DNA from: Microvelia longipes
Taxonomy: Eukaryota; Arthropoda; Insecta; Hemiptera; Veliidae
Length of the DNA stretch: 64,000 nt
NCBI GenBank assembly: GCA_018340805.1
Contig: JACMZG010001914.1
Span: forward strand, 29,903,931 to 29,967,930
Direction of reading: 5' to 3'
The notes under the pieces: generated by a model
What the model saw: the letters and a program-made list of their open reading frames with translations, nothing else
Told to the model about the DNA's origin: nothing
The model's database searches: none
In this document: piece after piece, positions 1-11,612 of the stretch
Numbering within the stretch: position 1 is the stretch's first letter
Layout of the letters: each line of letters begins with the position of its first letter
Program-made: the position numbers and the translations under genes

Positions 1-312
1 ACAATTATTTTAAGTAGAACTAGTGTAATGCAATAATTATATAAGAATAAATAATTTAAAAATAAAACTAGTTCTTTATTTAAAAGTAAAAAAAATTAAG
101 TTGGCTATCCTGATTTTTTTTAAAATCACTTTAAGATTTTGCACACTCATTGTTTTTTTTTTTCGACAAAATATCATTAAATCAAAGTTTTTTAGTTTAA
201 TAACCTTAGCTTTAACTATTTAACCTGTCTAAACTTTTATAATTAGATTAGAATATTACTTTAACTGCTCTAATATTTTTAATTATGTCGGATAATATTG
301 TTTGCGATATTT
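1..312. other. AT-rich stretch, no gene seen
   Basis: Low-complexity AT-rich DNA with T and A runs. No reading frame, tandem array or recognisable element. It abuts the recombinase-like remnant on its right. Confidence 0.5.
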
Positions 313-727
313 GACAAACTTTTTAACAATACACCTCCTGACATTGCTATTGAAGCGAACTTGGTAAAAGAAAACTTGTTACCAAAGAAATCGAAAAAGT
401 TATATGACAAAGCATGTAACAATTTTAAAAGTTGGTGTCATGATCATAATAATACAACAAGTAAGTGAAAATGCATTGCTTGTTTATTTTTAAATGAATT
501 GAAAAACAAAACAAGCGTCAAGTCCTGTGGTCGCTGTATTCAATGATCAAATCATCTTTGCTTGTGAGAGAAAATGTTAATATCAAAAGCTTATGCTACT
601 ATAGCATTATTAAAAAGAAAAAACGAAGGTTATGATGCAAAGAAAGCGAATGTTTTTACTAAGAACCAAGTTGAAGACTTTTTGCATAATTCACCTAACG
701 ACGAGTTTCTTATGATAAAGGTAAGAT
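313..727 (+). pseudogene. Crypton-like tyrosine recombinase N-terminal domain, broken
   Basis: Translating the plus strand in pieces gives a protein resembling the phage-integrase-like N-terminal (SAM-like) domain of Crypton-type tyrosine recombinases and the related uncharacterised insect proteins. One block reads LLPKKSKKLYDKACNNFKSW (about 355-435). It is followed by a SENALLVYF-like block, then by a clear frame at 583-720 containing ALLKRKNEGYDAKKANVFTK and ending DEFLMIK. The middle carries a 1-2 base indel after the ACAACAAGT near 460, a missing T near 490 and a stop, so the frame is not continuous. The last block runs into AAG|GTAAGATAA at about 718-726, a good splice-donor shape, so an intron may have followed. 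The catalytic R-H-R-Y half is not present downstream. Family assignment is from remembered pattern, not a search. Confidence 0.5.
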
Positions 728-779
728 AATTTTCAGTTAAAAAAATCTTGAAAAAAGAAATAAAAAAAAATTCTTACTT

Positions 780-1165
780 TATTTTCAATGTCGACGTCTG
801 GAGATAAAATCTTGTATGCACCTTGAGAGTAAAATGCCATTTGTTTCCCTCGCAATAATTTCTCCTCGGTTCGCCTCGGGAGTAAATAGCTAACTCCCTC
901 GGCTTCGCCTCAGAGTTAAACAAATAAATCCCTCGGCTTCGCCTCATGATTTAAATCCTTTGGTCCTCGGCTTTCGCCTTAGGAACCACATAATGCTCAG
1001 GAAATAATGACATTCTTTACTCCCTTGGTGCATAAATAACTATTACGTCCTAGGAGTTTTTTTTATATTCATTATTGTCCTCGGAGGTGAAAAGTACTAA
1101 ATAACCTCCTATAACAATAATGATTGGCTTCTCATCCTAAAAACGGTCCAATAAAGTGCTCAATT
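780..1165. repeat. CTTCG-rich imperfect repeat (CCTCGGCTTCGCCTCA units)
   Basis: At least four imperfect copies of a segment like CCTCGGCTTCGCCTCA lie between about 865 and 985, separated by short AT-rich spacers. Each core GGC-TTC-GCC can fold as a hairpin with a three-base loop. The flank at about 795 (GTCTGGAGATAAAAT) recurs at about 62562, and 1081-1165 resembles 62485-62550 (GGAG..GTGAAAAGT, then AAAAAC..TCAATAAA). This looks like one dispersed family present near both ends of the window. Confidence 0.55.
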
Positions 1166-3196
1166 ACGTACTACCTCAAAAAAAAGAATTAATTTGAGTT
1201 CAAAAATTTTTCGAACTAGGTTTAGACTCTAAAACTTAGACTCTGAATTCCCTTATTAGTCCGGGAGTACAGGGGTCATTTTATACGAACAAAATTTACA
1301 AACCATTGGATCATTAGAATTACAGAACCTACTATAGAAGTGCAAGAAAACCTGTCTGGTAATTTAATCCGGGCTGAACAATACATTGACAGCAAAATTT
1401 TAAAACTATTCCAACTATATTATTTTTTAAAATTCCAAAAAAATCAAATAATAGTTGGACTTTAAAAAAAATTTTTTATTCCATACTTTTTTTATTTCTT
1501 TTTATTCCTATTTTTTTACGATACAGCCAATCAAAATATCATCTACTCTCTCACTCTAAACTATTTCTTACTCACTTGCTCTAATTACATTTTTTATAAC
1601 TTCATACTTCATGTCTTTGTATATTTAATGTAATGCAATGTAAGCAAAAAATGGCTAAGTCTAAAATGTATGTTTTCTTGGGTTCTACGGTTTGTATTGT
1701 TCCCGGAATTATTAAATGTAAAATAGTTGTAACAATTTGGTAAAATTTTGCTGTTAGCATATTAACCAGCCTTGAATTAAATTTACCAGACTTGTTGTTA
1801 TTTTACCCTTCTCTATGCTCCAATAAACCCTATGACTAAGACCAAATGGTTAATAAATCTTATGACGTTGAATATCTCCTATGAGCTACCTAACTATATT
1901 AAATGCTCAGAAATTTTTAATTCTCATTTTATGTAAACCTCATTTGTAAAAGACCGTTTTATTACTTGTAAAAATAATTGAAAATAGAATTTTAAAATTT
2001 TTTATTCACATTTATTGTTACCGGATTTTTTGAAACCTTTTACTTTCTTCTAAATGCCTCGGTTGTGGACTAGCCATGTGGTCTTACGTGTTTCCCAAAT
2101 ATATTCGTATCTAATGTCCGTAGCAAGCGCTCCCCTGTCTGTCTTGATTAAGAAATTGATAACTGGAAGGTGATTTCGTTTGTTTTTTTAAATTGTTCTT
2201 ATGGGTTGTTGTTTTTTTGGATTTTCTTATTTGTGACGATTAATTCTTTAAATTTTTTCTCTCGAAGTGGGCTTTAATTTAATTTAATTTTAGGGCGTGC
2301 ACTCAGTAGTAACATCTATTTCATTAAAAATATTATGGGTTTTCAATGTTGGTCTACTGAGTATTTAAATTGAGTGGATTAAGATAAGGTGGAAATTACC
2401 ATATTATTATTGTTGTTATTTTGATTATGTTAATTAATGTTACTTTAATTAATTTTTAGTTTGGCACAACACACAAATTACCTTTTTATTGCATTTAAAT
2501 TGTTTTAAATTAGTTGTAAACAGTGTATTTAATTTAACTGATGACAAGCTGATTTTCACTGTAATGGTGTTTTAATTTATTAAATAAATAAACCATTTAT
2601 TGTAGAGATTAGTCAGACTTATAAAAAGAAATATAATCTAACACTCTTTTTAAATCTACAAATCGGTATTAACCGTGGTTACATTTTTACTTAATCAATT
2701 AATTTATTAATCAATTTTATTTACTCACTAAAATAATTAATAACTCAATAAATTCACTTTTTTGTAAAATGTTCGTTTAAATTTTCCGTTTAGGTTTTAT
2801 TATTTTTGAGTTAAGTCGCACAAATCCAAGTCAGTTGTGATAAGAGCCTGATTCTATATTTAAAATCCTGGATGATTCGAAGTATTTATCTATGAAATAT
2901 TAGCAATTTTTTTAGCACTGATAGTCGATCTATTAATTTTTACCTCATTTATCACACATTAACTAAGAATAAAAAATAAAAGAAGAATTTTTACCGGCTA
3001 CCATGCTAATCCTATGATAAAAAAAAATTGATCGCCTTTTCGTTTTCCCGCCATTGGTATTGCCAACCTTACAACTATGTCTTTGAATCGCGAATAGGTT
3101 GTGAAACAGTCGTGTTGTCTGAAGTATAACGCGGCATCTAAATGTATGGGTTGTCAAAAACAATGCTTTCCTAACAAAACAACTTAACAACAACAA
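1166..3196. other. No gene recognised
   Basis: AT-rich sequence with short chance ORFs only. The minus-strand 77-codon frame at 2963-3196 has no recognisable domain, and I do not call it a gene. Confidence 0.5.
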
Positions 3197-3263
3197 CTAA
3201 AAACTTTCAATAACAATGATAGAGAAACAGGAAAGCAAACATACCCTATATAAAAATTTCTGA

Positions 3264-3308
3264 TATATATATATATTATTAATATTAATATTATATATAT
3301 TATATATA

Positions 3309-3354
<46 letters not shown>

Positions 3355-3362
3355 ATATATAT
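3264..3362. repeat. (TA)n microsatellite
   Basis: An almost pure alternating TA tract of about 100 bp with occasional TAAT interruptions. The 74-codon minus frame across it is only YIYI low complexity. Confidence 0.95.
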
Positions 3363-3420
3363 CTATCTAATATCATATTTATAACATGTATATGTGTGTT
3401 GTGTGTTTTCTTTTTTATCA

Positions 3421-4130
3421 AATTAACACTATGAATACTTATTTAAGCAATGCTTTAATACTTAATATGCAATAAATCTCAATGAGATACAATTAGATTA
3501 AGTCAAAAATTGATTTTAATATTTAGAAAAATTTAAAATGCTTTGATGTGGAGTACTTCGTTTTAAGTTGCGTTCACTTAAATTAAATCCGAAACTTCAA
3601 AGTTTAAATGGATACCAGATGTTGCATATAATTTCTACTTTTTTGTCTCTTTCTCGCTACAGATCTTTATATATATACTTTTTATTCATAAAGGTCGGCA
3701 TTTTATTCTAAAAAGAAGTTGGTATAAATTGATATTCCAAATTTGGTCAGATGAGGTTCCGAATGCTGAGTGAATTTGTTAAGATTACCAGAAATGGTAA
3801 CTAGAAGGCACGCGGGCCATCTTCAGTGTTTTATTACTTCAACTCTCTGACAGTTTAAATTATAATACTTTTAAGAAATTTGCAAATAAATAACACCATA
3901 TTTTCTTCATTCAGAGAAACTTTCGTTTTTTTTAATTTTAGAGTTGTAATTCAAAGTTGCTGTTTTTGGTGCGGATGACAAACAAATATTTTATGAAGTT
4001 TGCTAATGACGTTTAATATTATTGGATGAATTCATCAATAGTTTTATCTTGTTCTTTTATCAAGTTTTTTAAGGAAGTTATTTAGAATACTAAAAAAATG
4101 ATCTGAGCACGAAATTCTGTACACCAACAC
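3421..4130. other. No gene recognised
   Basis: AT-rich intergenic-type DNA with no domain, tandem array or long palindrome that I can see. Confidence 0.45.
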
Positions 4131-4685
4131 AGTCAGTCGATCATCACGATGCATACTTCGCAACGCTCATTCTCCCTATATCAGACACGCTTCGCTCGTC
4201 CTTAGAAATTACAATTCGTCAAATGTATGCTGCAACACCTCTTTGGACTTGTTTCGCTCGTCCTCAGATAGTAAATATATTCGTTTTATTCCCTGCGATC
4301 ACCCATCCTAGCACAGACTACGCTCGATGCTGCTTAACTATTATAATCCACCAAAATGCATGGCTATACTTTTCGTATTGAACCGAAACTTTGTGTACTT
4401 ATTTATTTTGTTATGGTATACACTTGAAACCGAATTTCAAGTTAATTGAATAATTTTCCGATTTTTCACAATTTTTTAAAAAAAGTCCACAAGTGATTTC
4501 GATAAAAATTTAACTAATGCTAATAATGATTGAAACATGGCACATATGTTAGTCTTTTACATAGCTACATGCGTGCCAAATTTCATTGTTTTTCCACGTT
4601 TTATGATTTTTTAAAATTTTTGCGTTGTCATTAATGAGTGTTAATGACGTCATAAAATTTTTTATATAATATTAAATATTATAAT

Positions 4686-4751
<66 letters not shown>

Positions 4752-5118
4752 TACATATATATATATATATACATATATAATATATATATATATATATATA
4801 TAATAATATATTATTAATATATAATATATATATATAAATATTATATATATTATATATATATATATATATATATGTATATGTATATATATATAATATTTCT
4901 GTATAGCACAACTACAGCGGGTAGACTGATTTTTGTACAAGTTTCAACTCTCTAGCATAAATACACTGGGAGCTACGATGATAACATACACACACATATA
5001 GACAGACAACTTTGCGAAAACTAGTCAGGAGGCCTTAAAATTCCGTTGACATCCTGGTTTCGGATTTTTTGGAAACACAATACTTTTCCTATATACCTAC
5101 GGTATAAATGAAAAATAG
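4130..5118 (-). mobile_element. 5S-composite repeat, near full length, minus strand
   Basis: Read on the minus strand, this begins near 5118 with the 5' module (CTACGGTATA hairpin, AAACCAGGATG, TAAGGCCTCCTGA, GCTCCCAGTGTATTTATGCT, AGTCTACCCGCTGTAGTTGT) and continues through TGACGTCA at 4645-4652. It ends with the 5S-like module at about 4281-4350 and the GACGAGCGAAGCG block at about 4190-4275. The terminal GAGGTACCCC end is not retained. A roughly 220-bp (TA)n array sits inside the 5' module between the TGACGTCA site and the GTATAGCACAAC block, where other copies have only a short AT stretch. No protein is encoded. Confidence 0.85.
4672..4893. repeat. (TA)n microsatellite inside 5S-composite copy
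   Basis: About 220 bp of alternating TA with TAATAT interruptions. It replaces the short ATAATATTTTT stretch found at this place in other copies of the host repeat, so it probably grew from it by slippage. The overlapping minus-strand frames (YIYIYI) are artefacts. Confidence 0.95.
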
Positions 5119-5159
5119 TAAAGAGAACAAGCCGAAGAAAAATGAGACTTAAGTGTGGG

Positions 5160-5275
5160 AGTAACGTCAGTATTTATATTTACCTTGTATACACTTGTAT
5201 ATACTTGTATAATACCTTGTATATACCTTGCATATCTTTGTATATACCTTAAATATACTTGTGTTCTATACTAGT
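5160..5275. repeat. CTTGTATATAC minisatellite
   Basis: About eight imperfect copies of a 10-15 bp unit resembling ACCTTGTATATA, degenerate and AT-rich. No gene is associated with it. Confidence 0.75.
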
Positions 5276-6261
5276 ATAGAATCCGAGGTTACTCTTACAA
5301 ATAATATAAGATTATTGTTCGAATAAATTATCGTCAACTTTAGTATAGAACCGTAGCGTACCAGTTGCCACTACCAACTGAGGTGGTAGTAACCTCCCGC
5401 AAAGGTTACTCAGTGAGGCATAATTGCTTTTTATTTATATTTTTAAATGCTGTATCGATTTAGTGTGCGCTTTGTGCAGTTAAAAGTTGTGTCGTTTTAA
5501 ACTAGATAGTACACACATGGACACATGAATGTTATTCGATCAAATATAAACTCCTGTTGATGGAAATATAAAAACGTCCCTTATTCAAGTTTCTATACTT
5601 AGTTCAATTTACCATTACATAAAGGTCTCTATGCTGAACGCTAGAACATCTAAAGTAACAATTTAACCATCTTAGCATTAAATGTTAAAATAATATTTTA
5701 GACAAAAATCCTCTCTATTATTTAAATAATCTGTGACCTATAATTTCGTTTAAATATTACTGTAGGTAATGGTAAATAATATATTCAAAAAAATTTTAAC
5801 ACAATACCTATAAAGTGGACACTTTTCCTTTTAATAATTGATTGGTTTTGTACTTCGGGTCAATATAGAATAAAGGACGATGTAGGAATGCATAAATGTA
5901 CATTTATTTTATTTTTTCGTGCACAACATTTAAATATATTTTTACATTTTTATTCGGAGTTGTTTTGTTCTTGAACTTCATTATTAAAACAATTTTTATA
6001 TGAATACAGACATTTTCAGAGGTAGGGAGTTTAGGTTTACTTTATTCCTTGTAGTATAGGACGTAGAATGTAAAATGTTTATTTACTGTAAAAGAAGAGT
6101 CTTTTTGAACAGTAAACATATTTTTTTGTATAGTTAAGAGTAGTTCATCTATTTGCCACGAGGAGTGCTGAAGACATCATTCTTGTTGGAATTCAGCTAT
6201 AGCTCCGCTAGATGGCAACACTGCTTCAGCAGTATGTTTATCTTTCTTTTTGTTGTTTTCC
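5276..6261. other. No gene recognised
   Basis: AT-rich. A short imperfect hairpin (CCACTACC / GGTGGTAG) lies near 5368-5390. Nothing else is supportable. Confidence 0.45.
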
Positions 6262-6507
6262 ATGTTTCTTCCAGCACAACTGCAGCGGTGATTTTTGTGC
6301 GAAGTTGCAACTTTCTAACATTAATATACTGGGCGCTATGATGCACACACACACACACACATAGAGACCAAAAACTTTGCAAAAACGACTCAGGAGGCCT
6401 TAAAAACGCCAGAAACGGATAATTCCGGTTTTATCCCGGTTTCGGATTTTTTTGCGAACACAATACTATTCTTATAAACCTACGGTATAAATGAGAAAAA
6501 GAAAAAA
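6262..6507 (-). mobile_element. 5S-composite repeat, 5' module only
   Basis: Minus-strand copy of the first about 245 bp of the family: the CCGTAGG..TATAAGAA start near 6507, ATCCGAAACCGGGAT, TAAGGCCTCCTGAG, a (GT)n tract, then AGTTGTGCT. It breaks off before the TGACGTCA and 5S segments. The overlapping 61- and 62-codon frames here are shadows of the repeat. Confidence 0.85.
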
Positions 6508-7534
6508 AACTTATTTTCATTTAATTATTATTTATGGGTGAGCAATATTTAAGATTAATAAAATTTTTACAAGGTGTTAACCAATTATATAATTTTTATT
6601 GAAAAATTATAAATTTTATAAAATTCATTCTTTTAAAACTTGACCAGGTGGACTAATCTGCATATTAAAAGCACTCAATATTTTGTAATTCTTGAAAAAT
6701 TGTAATTTCTTTTTTTTTTTACTTTTTGAACTAATAATTATATTTTAAATTTTTAAATGTAAACTAGGTTATGAAATATGATTGAAACTAGTTTACTAAT
6801 ATTTTAACACTACGCGATCAAACGAGGTTATTATAAGTAATGAATTTTTTGATCTTTAAGTTACAATTGACATGTAAAAATGTTGAAAGTATACCTACTC
6901 TATAATTTAACTTGTAAAAATTTAAATTATCTTGTTTTTAGATTTTTTTTCACGCATGCATAATATTTTTTATTTTATTTCTATTCGGGCAAAAATTTAA
7001 GGATAACAATAATAAATTTCTTAGGTTGATTTTACATGAAAGGTGCATTCACAATAATGCGGCAGCGATGCGTCCCTCTGATTGCTTGCGGTGACAGCTC
7101 AAATTCTAACCTATGTAATCGTATGGGACGTTCTTAATCAGCTTGCGGTAGCGTTGCGGAAAATGGAAATTTAGGCAAACCGACTAAACCCGCACAAATG
7201 ATACAGTAGTTAGCATTTGATTGATTGCAAAACACCTCAGAGACCTGACGCAAAATAAACCTTTCCGTTTTCAGAGTTTTGGAATTTTTCTCACCCCCTC
7301 TTCCGATTTAGAGAAGAATACTTTTGTTTTGTTTGGGTTTTGATTCTTGCTTTGGTTAAAGTCGTTTTATCTTTATTATTTTAATAAAATAGTTATGTTT
7401 TTCATCTAAAAAATGAATATTATCGTGTTATGATAACACAATTTTGTTATTTTATTACTTTTATTTGTGCTGAAATTTTGTGTGAAATTTAGAACAAATG
7501 TATACCTTCACCTAATAAATACGTACGCAATGTT
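6508..7534. other. No gene recognised
   Basis: AT-rich. A GC-richer patch at about 7057-7160 contains a diverged direct repeat (TGCGGCAGCGATGCG / TGCGGTAGCGTTGCG) that may be an old element end. No coding evidence. Confidence 0.4.
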
Positions 7535-7885
7535 TCGTTTTAGAACAACAAGTATATCCAACAATTTTTTGTTGGATTATAAAACTGAAGTAGCATTGAA
7601 CGTGGTCAGTTCTGTATGGGTGACCGCTAAGAATGAAACGGATGCATATACTATCTGACTCATAGTATACTAGTACTACTTTGTAGTACTATCTATCAAA
7701 GAAAGACTCTTCGCTCGTCGGTCTTTGCTCGACGAGCGAAGTGAGTCCGAAGACATGTGGCAGTATAAATTTGGTGAATAGTATATCCTGAGGACGAGCA
7801 AAGCGAGACCGAAGCAAGGAGGATGAGCGTAGCGAATCCGATGTGATGAGGAAACGATCTGAGGTACCCCGTACTCATTTTTTTT
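7535..7885 (+). mobile_element. 5S-composite repeat, 3' (5S-headed) module
   Basis: Begins ACAACAAGTATATCC and continues into a 5S-like segment at 7573-7640, where GTAGCATTGAACGTGGTCAG is followed by TGTATGGGTGACCGCTAAGAAT. Then come GACGAGCGAAG blocks, GAGGATGAGCGTAGCGAATC and the terminus GAGGTACCCCGTACTC followed by T9. The middle (about 7655-7735) carries a rearranged inverted copy of the GCTCGTCGG block. The T run is a plausible RNA polymerase III stop. Confidence 0.85.
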
Positions 7886-9589
7886 TTATTTTATAGAAGA
7901 TATAAATAAGAGGTTTTTTGGCTGCTGCGTAGCGTCAGATTCGAGGTCTCCATTGTGGCTCCGCACGACCCTCTGGCCGTAGCAATGACCACATGTTCAT
8001 TATCTTGCTGCAATTTGTCGTATTAGGAGATTAAAATGTGGCATTTAGCCACGATATTTAAGAATAACCAAATATATAGGCGAAAAAATATGTGTATGTA
8101 ACTGTATATACTATATATACTTAAAGTTAGATGTGTCAAACGATAAAATCGGAACGAATGCTGATAATAAAATTTAATTTTGTTTCTAAATTTAACACAC
8201 ATAGCAATATTTGAATAGTATTCAGTCAAAAATGATTACTCGAGCATTAGTGAATGCTATCGGAATCGCGTCATAAACGTGTCATAAACATAGAGCCTGT
8301 ACAAGGTCAATTTTTCGTATCAAGTTTGATTCAGATCTGAAAAAGTTTTCGAATGTTATTGTGTCTAATAGAAACTTATATGGATACTCTAATCATTTAA
8401 CTATGATAATTCTAAACATAACAAAATCATTAAAATAAAATCTATAATTATTAATTTAAATTTTCCTAGGTATTCTTTCTTTATTTCCCTCTTATTATCT
8501 TTTTTCATAACAATACTATTATCTCCCAACTATAACAGAATAATATTGTAAAAAAATTGTTCTACCTATTATACTGAATAAATCTAAAATTCTGGAACGA
8601 GCATGTTTCATTAAAAAAAAAATATTAGAAGTTTTGCTAACTCAGGGCTAGGAGGATAAATATTAATATTTCAAATTATTTGATAGTAAAATAAAAAGAA
8701 TAAGCCCTTCCAAGAATGCTTTATAGTTTTAGATCCCTCGTAGGAAATAACCACAAAGACTACAGGTCTAATTCTGCGAATCCATTACTACTAGGAGTTA
8801 CTACTAAGAGTTTCCGGTGTTTTCTTTCTTCGGCCTTCTATCTTTTGTTGTAATTTCTGAGAAATATTATAAGTAAGAGCTAATTTTTAAAAAAATATTT
8901 TTAGTTCTATTCTAGACGTGGTCATGGTCATATTGCTTTGTTCGTTTTTAATTAAAAGTTTAATATCTAGATAATTCGTTAAATCTATAAGTAGGAATGA
9001 TTTTCAACGCAGGTATGTCGCAACTCATTAAAAATGTAAACAGAATCAAAAATATAATTTTAGAATTATAAAGAAAACAATTTGCATTGTTATTAGCAAT
9101 GTCCTGAAACAATAAAACTAATGTAAGTTAATTAATATTAATTATTAATGTAAAAAAAATATACCAATTATTATTTTTATAATAATTAATCTAGATATAA
9201 AGTTAATTAGTCAGTTAACGAAGTTAAATGCAAGTTAAATCTATTTGAAATCTAATTCAATATATCTTTCAAATGACCAGGTGAACCGGAATTGAAATGT
9301 TGAAGTGAATCATCGATTTTACATATCCAAAGTAAGCCTTATTTTTTCCTTATGTTTAAGGTTACCTTATTTTTTAAACCTTATTTAAGTTAACCTTTTA
9401 ATTTTCAAATGAAAAATGAGTTTATGGGGTTAGGAGTCATAGAGGGAGGAGTGGTGTGAGGTGGATTTTTTGGAAGAAGGAAACTATCAAATTTGATCGA
9501 TAATATGTTGCGGGCAATTTGGGAAATCGGGCATTGTAAACAATGCCTTACCAGAGCGGGCGATAAGGAAAAAGTTGCTAGTATTATAT
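7886..9589. other. No gene recognised
   Basis: AT-rich, with only short frames and no domain. I see no tandem array and no clear copy of the families found elsewhere in the window. Confidence 0.4.
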
Positions 9590-9870
9590 AATTGAATGCT
9601 TATCTGCTGTATTATAATACTTCTGACGTCAAGAGTAGCGAGACCAATGTAATACCACCTTAAGCTTCAGGTACTCATGACTACCTGAGGACAAGTGAAG
9701 CAAGTCCAAAATCATAACACCCTAGACTATTGAATACCGTTTTTTCTGATGTCGAACATAACGTAGCGAAACTGAAGTAATATTATGTTTAAAATAATTA
9801 TGAAATTTTAAGGACGAGCTAAGCGAGTTGGCAGTTGTGAGGAAAAGTACTAAGGTTCCTTATGTTCCAA
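9590..9870 (+). mobile_element. Diverged 5S-composite 3' tail
   Basis: Contains CCTGAGGACAAGTGAAGCAAGTCC, GGACGAGCTAAGCGAG and GAGGAAAAGTACTAAGGTTCC in the order of the family tail, but with diverged spacers. No 5S box is recognisable upstream. It resembles the equally diverged minus-strand copy at 19765-20050. Confidence 0.5.
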
Positions 9871-9942
9871 TTTTTACTAATACACTTGGAAATTTGCTTA
9901 CATCGTAAACTAGTAATATGACAATAACTGATATTACAACAA

Positions 9943-10022
9943 CCATGCGGCCGTGAAACGGCCAAAGGGAGGCACGGGAGTCGCGAAACGGCCTACAGCC
10001 CTGAGGCCGCGGAGAAATCAAG
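9943..10022. repeat. GC-rich hairpin repeat, diverged fragment
   Basis: A short GC-rich island in AT-rich DNA with GCGGCCGTGAAACGGCC, GGGAGGC and GAAACGGCC. It matches the style and order of the hairpin family at 22645-22860 and 47880-48115 in reverse orientation. Confidence 0.55.
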
Positions 10023-11419
10023 AAGATGAAAGCCTCTTAGTAGTAATATTTTGAAAAATTGATATTGTTTGATTTCGCCTCATAACGAACGAATGACAAA
10101 ACCGAATGGTTTCTCGATCTGCTATGGAAACAGATAAGTTGGATCTGGTTTGTTATGAACCAAAGTAACTTCGCGAAGCCCCATTTTTCTGTCATGTTGG
10201 TGAAATCTAATTGAAATATTTAGTTTTCCCTAAACGTTATGAGATAATTATCTATATAATTATGGTGTTTTTAAAAGTTAATATTAGACTACGTTATTAA
10301 TAATTTTTAAATAAAAAATAAGATTTAAACGGGAAAATAAAATTAATTCCACATTATATTGCGGTTTTTATTTTAAGCAGTATAAATAGCCAATATTAAT
10401 TCTTGACTTTTGCATAAAACTGCAATAAAATGAAACTAGAATCATAAATCTAATTGTAGATATAAAAAAATGAAAATAGGTTGGTCACACTGATAATTTT
10501 TTATGTTACTTATTTAACCTTTTATTGAAATTCATGTTTAGACCTGTTCTCTAAGCTTACATTTTTGGAAGTGCGTATTTACTTTGTACTAAGTTTTATT
10601 TTAAAAACTTGATTTTTAAAGGCATTGATTTTTATAAAGACATCGATTTTGACTAATTATTGTTTATAAAGTTAAAAATTGACGAACATTTAACCAAAAC
10701 AAGAAAGAAGCGGCAGACCTGTGCAAGTACGTATGTTATTATAATCTTTCTTAAGTAACTTAGCGTTAAAACTAAAAGTTAAATCTAAAGTTGAAATTTC
10801 AGAAGGAGATAATTTAAATTTTAATTGCTAATGAACTAGTTTTGGGTGACTAACAGTTTTGTTATAAAATAACCTCTTCTTTGATAACGGAATACACTTT
10901 GAGGTTATGAGTTCTGTTGTTTTTGTTGGATGTGTTGTTACTCCATCAAGATTTACTCATTTGTTTGTTAAAAGACAAAACTTATGGTGAGATACAATTA
11001 TTAGAGATGACTCGACCTATTTAATTAATTAAGCCTTGCAATAATTTTGATTGGCTCTTAGTGTCTTGTATAACCTCCTATAAGAGGGTTTTAAGGACTT
11101 TATAACTCAATCGTTTCCGGTATTTCGCTCATTTTTTGTGTATTGTGCGTTGCGTTATAAACGTTCTAATGCATAGATACTATGATTCTGTATTCTATTT
11201 GAATATTCTTATCAAAGGTGTTCTTCAGGTTAAGTTTTTCATTCTACTGAGTTCAACCAATAAGACTAATTATCAATAATAATCATTTGCTAAAATCGAC
11301 CAATAGAATTACTCTAGCATGTATACAAAGAAAAACGTCTTAATGTTATCTTCTGAGAAATGTTTTGATTTATATTTTAATACATTCTTAGTTACATATT
11401 ATAGTCTGATAATGTGAAA
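10023..11419. other. No gene recognised
   Basis: AT-rich with no supportable element or gene. Confidence 0.4.
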
Positions 11420-11612
11420 ATCGGGTAAGGGGTACCTCGGAACTTTTCCTGGCTATATCAGATTCGCTACGCATATCCTCACTACTTTGGACTCAGAATA
11501 CGTATATATATCACATAATTGTATTGCAGTACGTTCGATTTATTCCCAGTGGTCACTCATCCAAGCACTGACCTTTTTCGATGTGTCATAACATTAGTGA
11601 TTCAACAGCCGA
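11420..11612 (-). mobile_element. 5S-composite repeat, 3' module
   Basis: Minus strand: terminal GGTAAGGGGTACCTCGGAAC (as read on plus), then the GATTCGCTACGC block, an AGTAGTG spacer and a 5S-like segment at about 11536-11590 (GGTCACTCATCCAAGCACTG on plus, complement of the C box). It is truncated just past the A box. Confidence 0.8.
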
